From an uncultured Burkholderiales bacterium (GTDB taxonomy: Bacteria > Pseudomonadota > Gammaproteobacteria > Burkholderiales > Burkholderiaceae_E), in the NCBI GenBank assembly GCA_903923345.1, contig CAIXXI010000306.1:1-6174 (forward strand): a stretch of 6,174 nt of DNA, written 5' to 3'. Both the position numbers and the translations under genes were made by a program. Under the pieces are notes generated by a model, which was not told the origin of the DNA, did not search any database, and saw only the letters and a list, made by a program, of their open reading frames with translations. Of this stretch, positions 5,096-6,174 are shown piece after piece. Position 1 is the first letter of the stretch, and each line of letters begins with the position of its first letter.

Positions 5096-6174
5096 TCAGA
5101 CTGCGGTCGCCTCGATGGCCTGACTCGCGTCGGCCACCAGCACTGCGCCGAGCTGATCAGCCAATTGCGCCAGGCAAACGAGTTGCGAGTCTAGATGGTC
5201 GCGATCGGCTTCGAGCTGCCCGATACGGCCCTGCAGCTGCCCGCTTGCATCGAGGATCCGCTGGACCGACTCGAGCCGACGACGCAGCTGCGACTGCCGC
5301 TCGCGCACCTGCCCCTCGAGGGGCGAGAGCAGCCCATCGAGCCAGGCCTTCAACATGCGTTCGGCCAGTTCGTAGACGGCGCGCAATCGCACCGCGACAG
5401 TTTCGAAGAATCGCCGGGTCAGGGCCCATTTCTCGGTGGTCACCAGGCTGAGGGCACCAAAGTGCCGTTGCTGGTAGCCCCTCAAGCGGTCGAGCTCCTG
5501 AAGGTAGCGATGCAGGGAAAAAGTGGCCGGAGCGCCCAGCGTCAGGCCGTGCTCGCGCCCGAAACTCGCGTACATCGCAGCCATCAACGACTGCACTTCG
5601 TCGACCTGCCGTGCCAGAGCATGGAAATCCTGGCTGGCGGCCTCGATCAGCCCGTCCATGCCGCCACGCAATCCGCTCGACAAACGACTGTCCTTCATCC
5701 GCTGTCGGGCCTCCCGGACATGCGACTTCAGTCGCGCCAGTCGGACGATGTCCTTCATCTCGGACTCATGGCGGGCAAAAACCACCCGACATGCCTTGAA
5801 CTGGCGCAAGCACCGATCGAAGTCGGCCCGCTCGAGCCGGATACGCCGTGCGGTCTGCTCGATGGCCAGGCGATTCTTGCCGCGCAATCCCTCCAGCTCG
5901 AGCAGCTGCTCGAGCAGCGCGTGTCGACGCGAGGACAGCAGCGCGCGGGTCAATGCCATCAGCGCATCGGACTCAAGCCTGACCTGCTCGGCGATAATCG
6001 ACTGACGCTGCGGCACGATCTCGCGCGACAGCGCCTGCTCAAAGTCAGGCAAACGGCTTTGCGCAAGCAGAGCCGAATCATTCGTGACCCGGGCCACCAG
6101 GCCCTTTTGCGCCGATACCGGGAAGATGCGATTTGCCGGCAGATCCAGCGTCCGCGCGACCTCCTCGACCTGCC
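5096..6174 (-). CDS. Dynamin-family GTPase, C-terminal part (5' end outside window)
   Basis: Bacterial dynamin-like proteins are large membrane-associated GTPases thought to remodel or protect membranes. The frame stays open to the window edge and gives 358 residues, ending at TGA (complement of 5096-5098). At the N-terminal edge NRIFPVSAQKGLVAR looks like the last GTP-binding motif of a dynamin G domain (SAxK type). Behind it comes a long, mostly alpha-helical stalk rich in Leu, Arg, Glu and Gln, with segments such as SGLRGGMDGLIEAASQDF, MAAMYASFGREHGLTL and TTEKWALTRRFFETVAVRLRAVY. A probable coiled coil follows near the end (VRERQSQLRRRLESVQRIL to LEADRDHLDSQL). These match my memory of the dynamin-family proteins common in betaproteobacteria. 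The G1-G4 motifs lie beyond the window and cannot be checked. The GTG at 6097 is internal, not a start. mutY follows 5 nt downstream. Confidence 0.85.
   Translation of the reverse strand, partial: QVEEVARTLDLPANRIFPVSAQKGLVARVTNDSALLAQSRLPDFEQALSREIVPQRQSIIAEQVRLESDALMALTRALLSSRRHALLEQLLELEGLRGKNRLAIEQTARRIRLERADFDRCLRQFKACRVVFARHESEMKDIVRLARLKSHVREARQRMKDSRLSSGLRGGMDGLIEAASQDFHALARQVDEVQSLMAAMYASFGREHGLTLGAPATFSLHRYLQELDRLRGYQQRHFGALSLVTTEKWALTRRFFETVAVRLRAVYELAERMLKAWLDGLLSPLEGQVRERQSQLRRRLESVQRILDASGQLQGRIGQLEADRDHLDSQLVCLAQLADQLGAVLVADASQAIEATAV

Noticed and set aside
5896..5915. A 20-bp perfect palindrome built from CTCGAGCAG and its complement
   Set aside because: It lies inside the dynamin-family coding region and is explained by the codons for a repetitive LLEQLLELE helix. 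No regulatory context is visible.

Overview
The window is a chromosomal core-gene block from a GC-rich proteobacterium, most likely a betaproteobacterium. This rests on the order rpoN, hpf, ptsN, hprK, rapZ, on a HPr kinase lying between ptsN and rapZ (Escherichia coli has no hprK), and on the short single-domain form of HPF. I cannot name a genus. No mobile gene, RNA gene or CRISPR array is visible.

Plus strand, 1-3951: the C-terminal end of sigma-54 (rpoN), then hpf, a 157-nt gap, ptsN, hprK, rapZ and a LON-substrate-binding-domain gene. hprK and rapZ are 3 nt apart, rapZ and the LON-domain gene 20 nt apart, so the distal part looks like one operon. The hpf-ptsN gap holds a strong stem-loop, a perfect TATAAT hexamer and a 19-codon leader ORF that I propose as a translational coupler for ptsN. 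Minus strand, 3972-6174: the C-terminal 358 residues of a dynamin-family GTPase, followed 5 nt later by mutY. The two operons converge, and the 20 nt between their stop codons belong to a 21-bp inverted repeat that probably serves as a terminator for both.

Functionally, the plus-strand cluster is a nitrogen/carbon-status and stationary-phase module. Sigma-54 drives nitrogen-related promoters. HPF hibernates ribosomes. PtsN is the terminal phosphoacceptor of the regulatory PTS-Ntr branch. HprK modifies the HPr-type carrier on serine. RapZ is a regulatory adapter linked in enterobacteria to amino-sugar supply. No HPr (npr/ptsH) or enzyme I gene is in the window, so the phosphocarrier must be encoded elsewhere. 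The minus-strand pair, a membrane-remodelling GTPase and an adenine glycosylase, has no obvious functional tie to it.

Most of the window is ordinary core genome. The points worth a second look are the ptsN leader ORF with ATGA overlap, its resemblance to the hpf start region, the convergent palindrome, and the loss of most of the C-terminal RNA-binding basic residues in RapZ.
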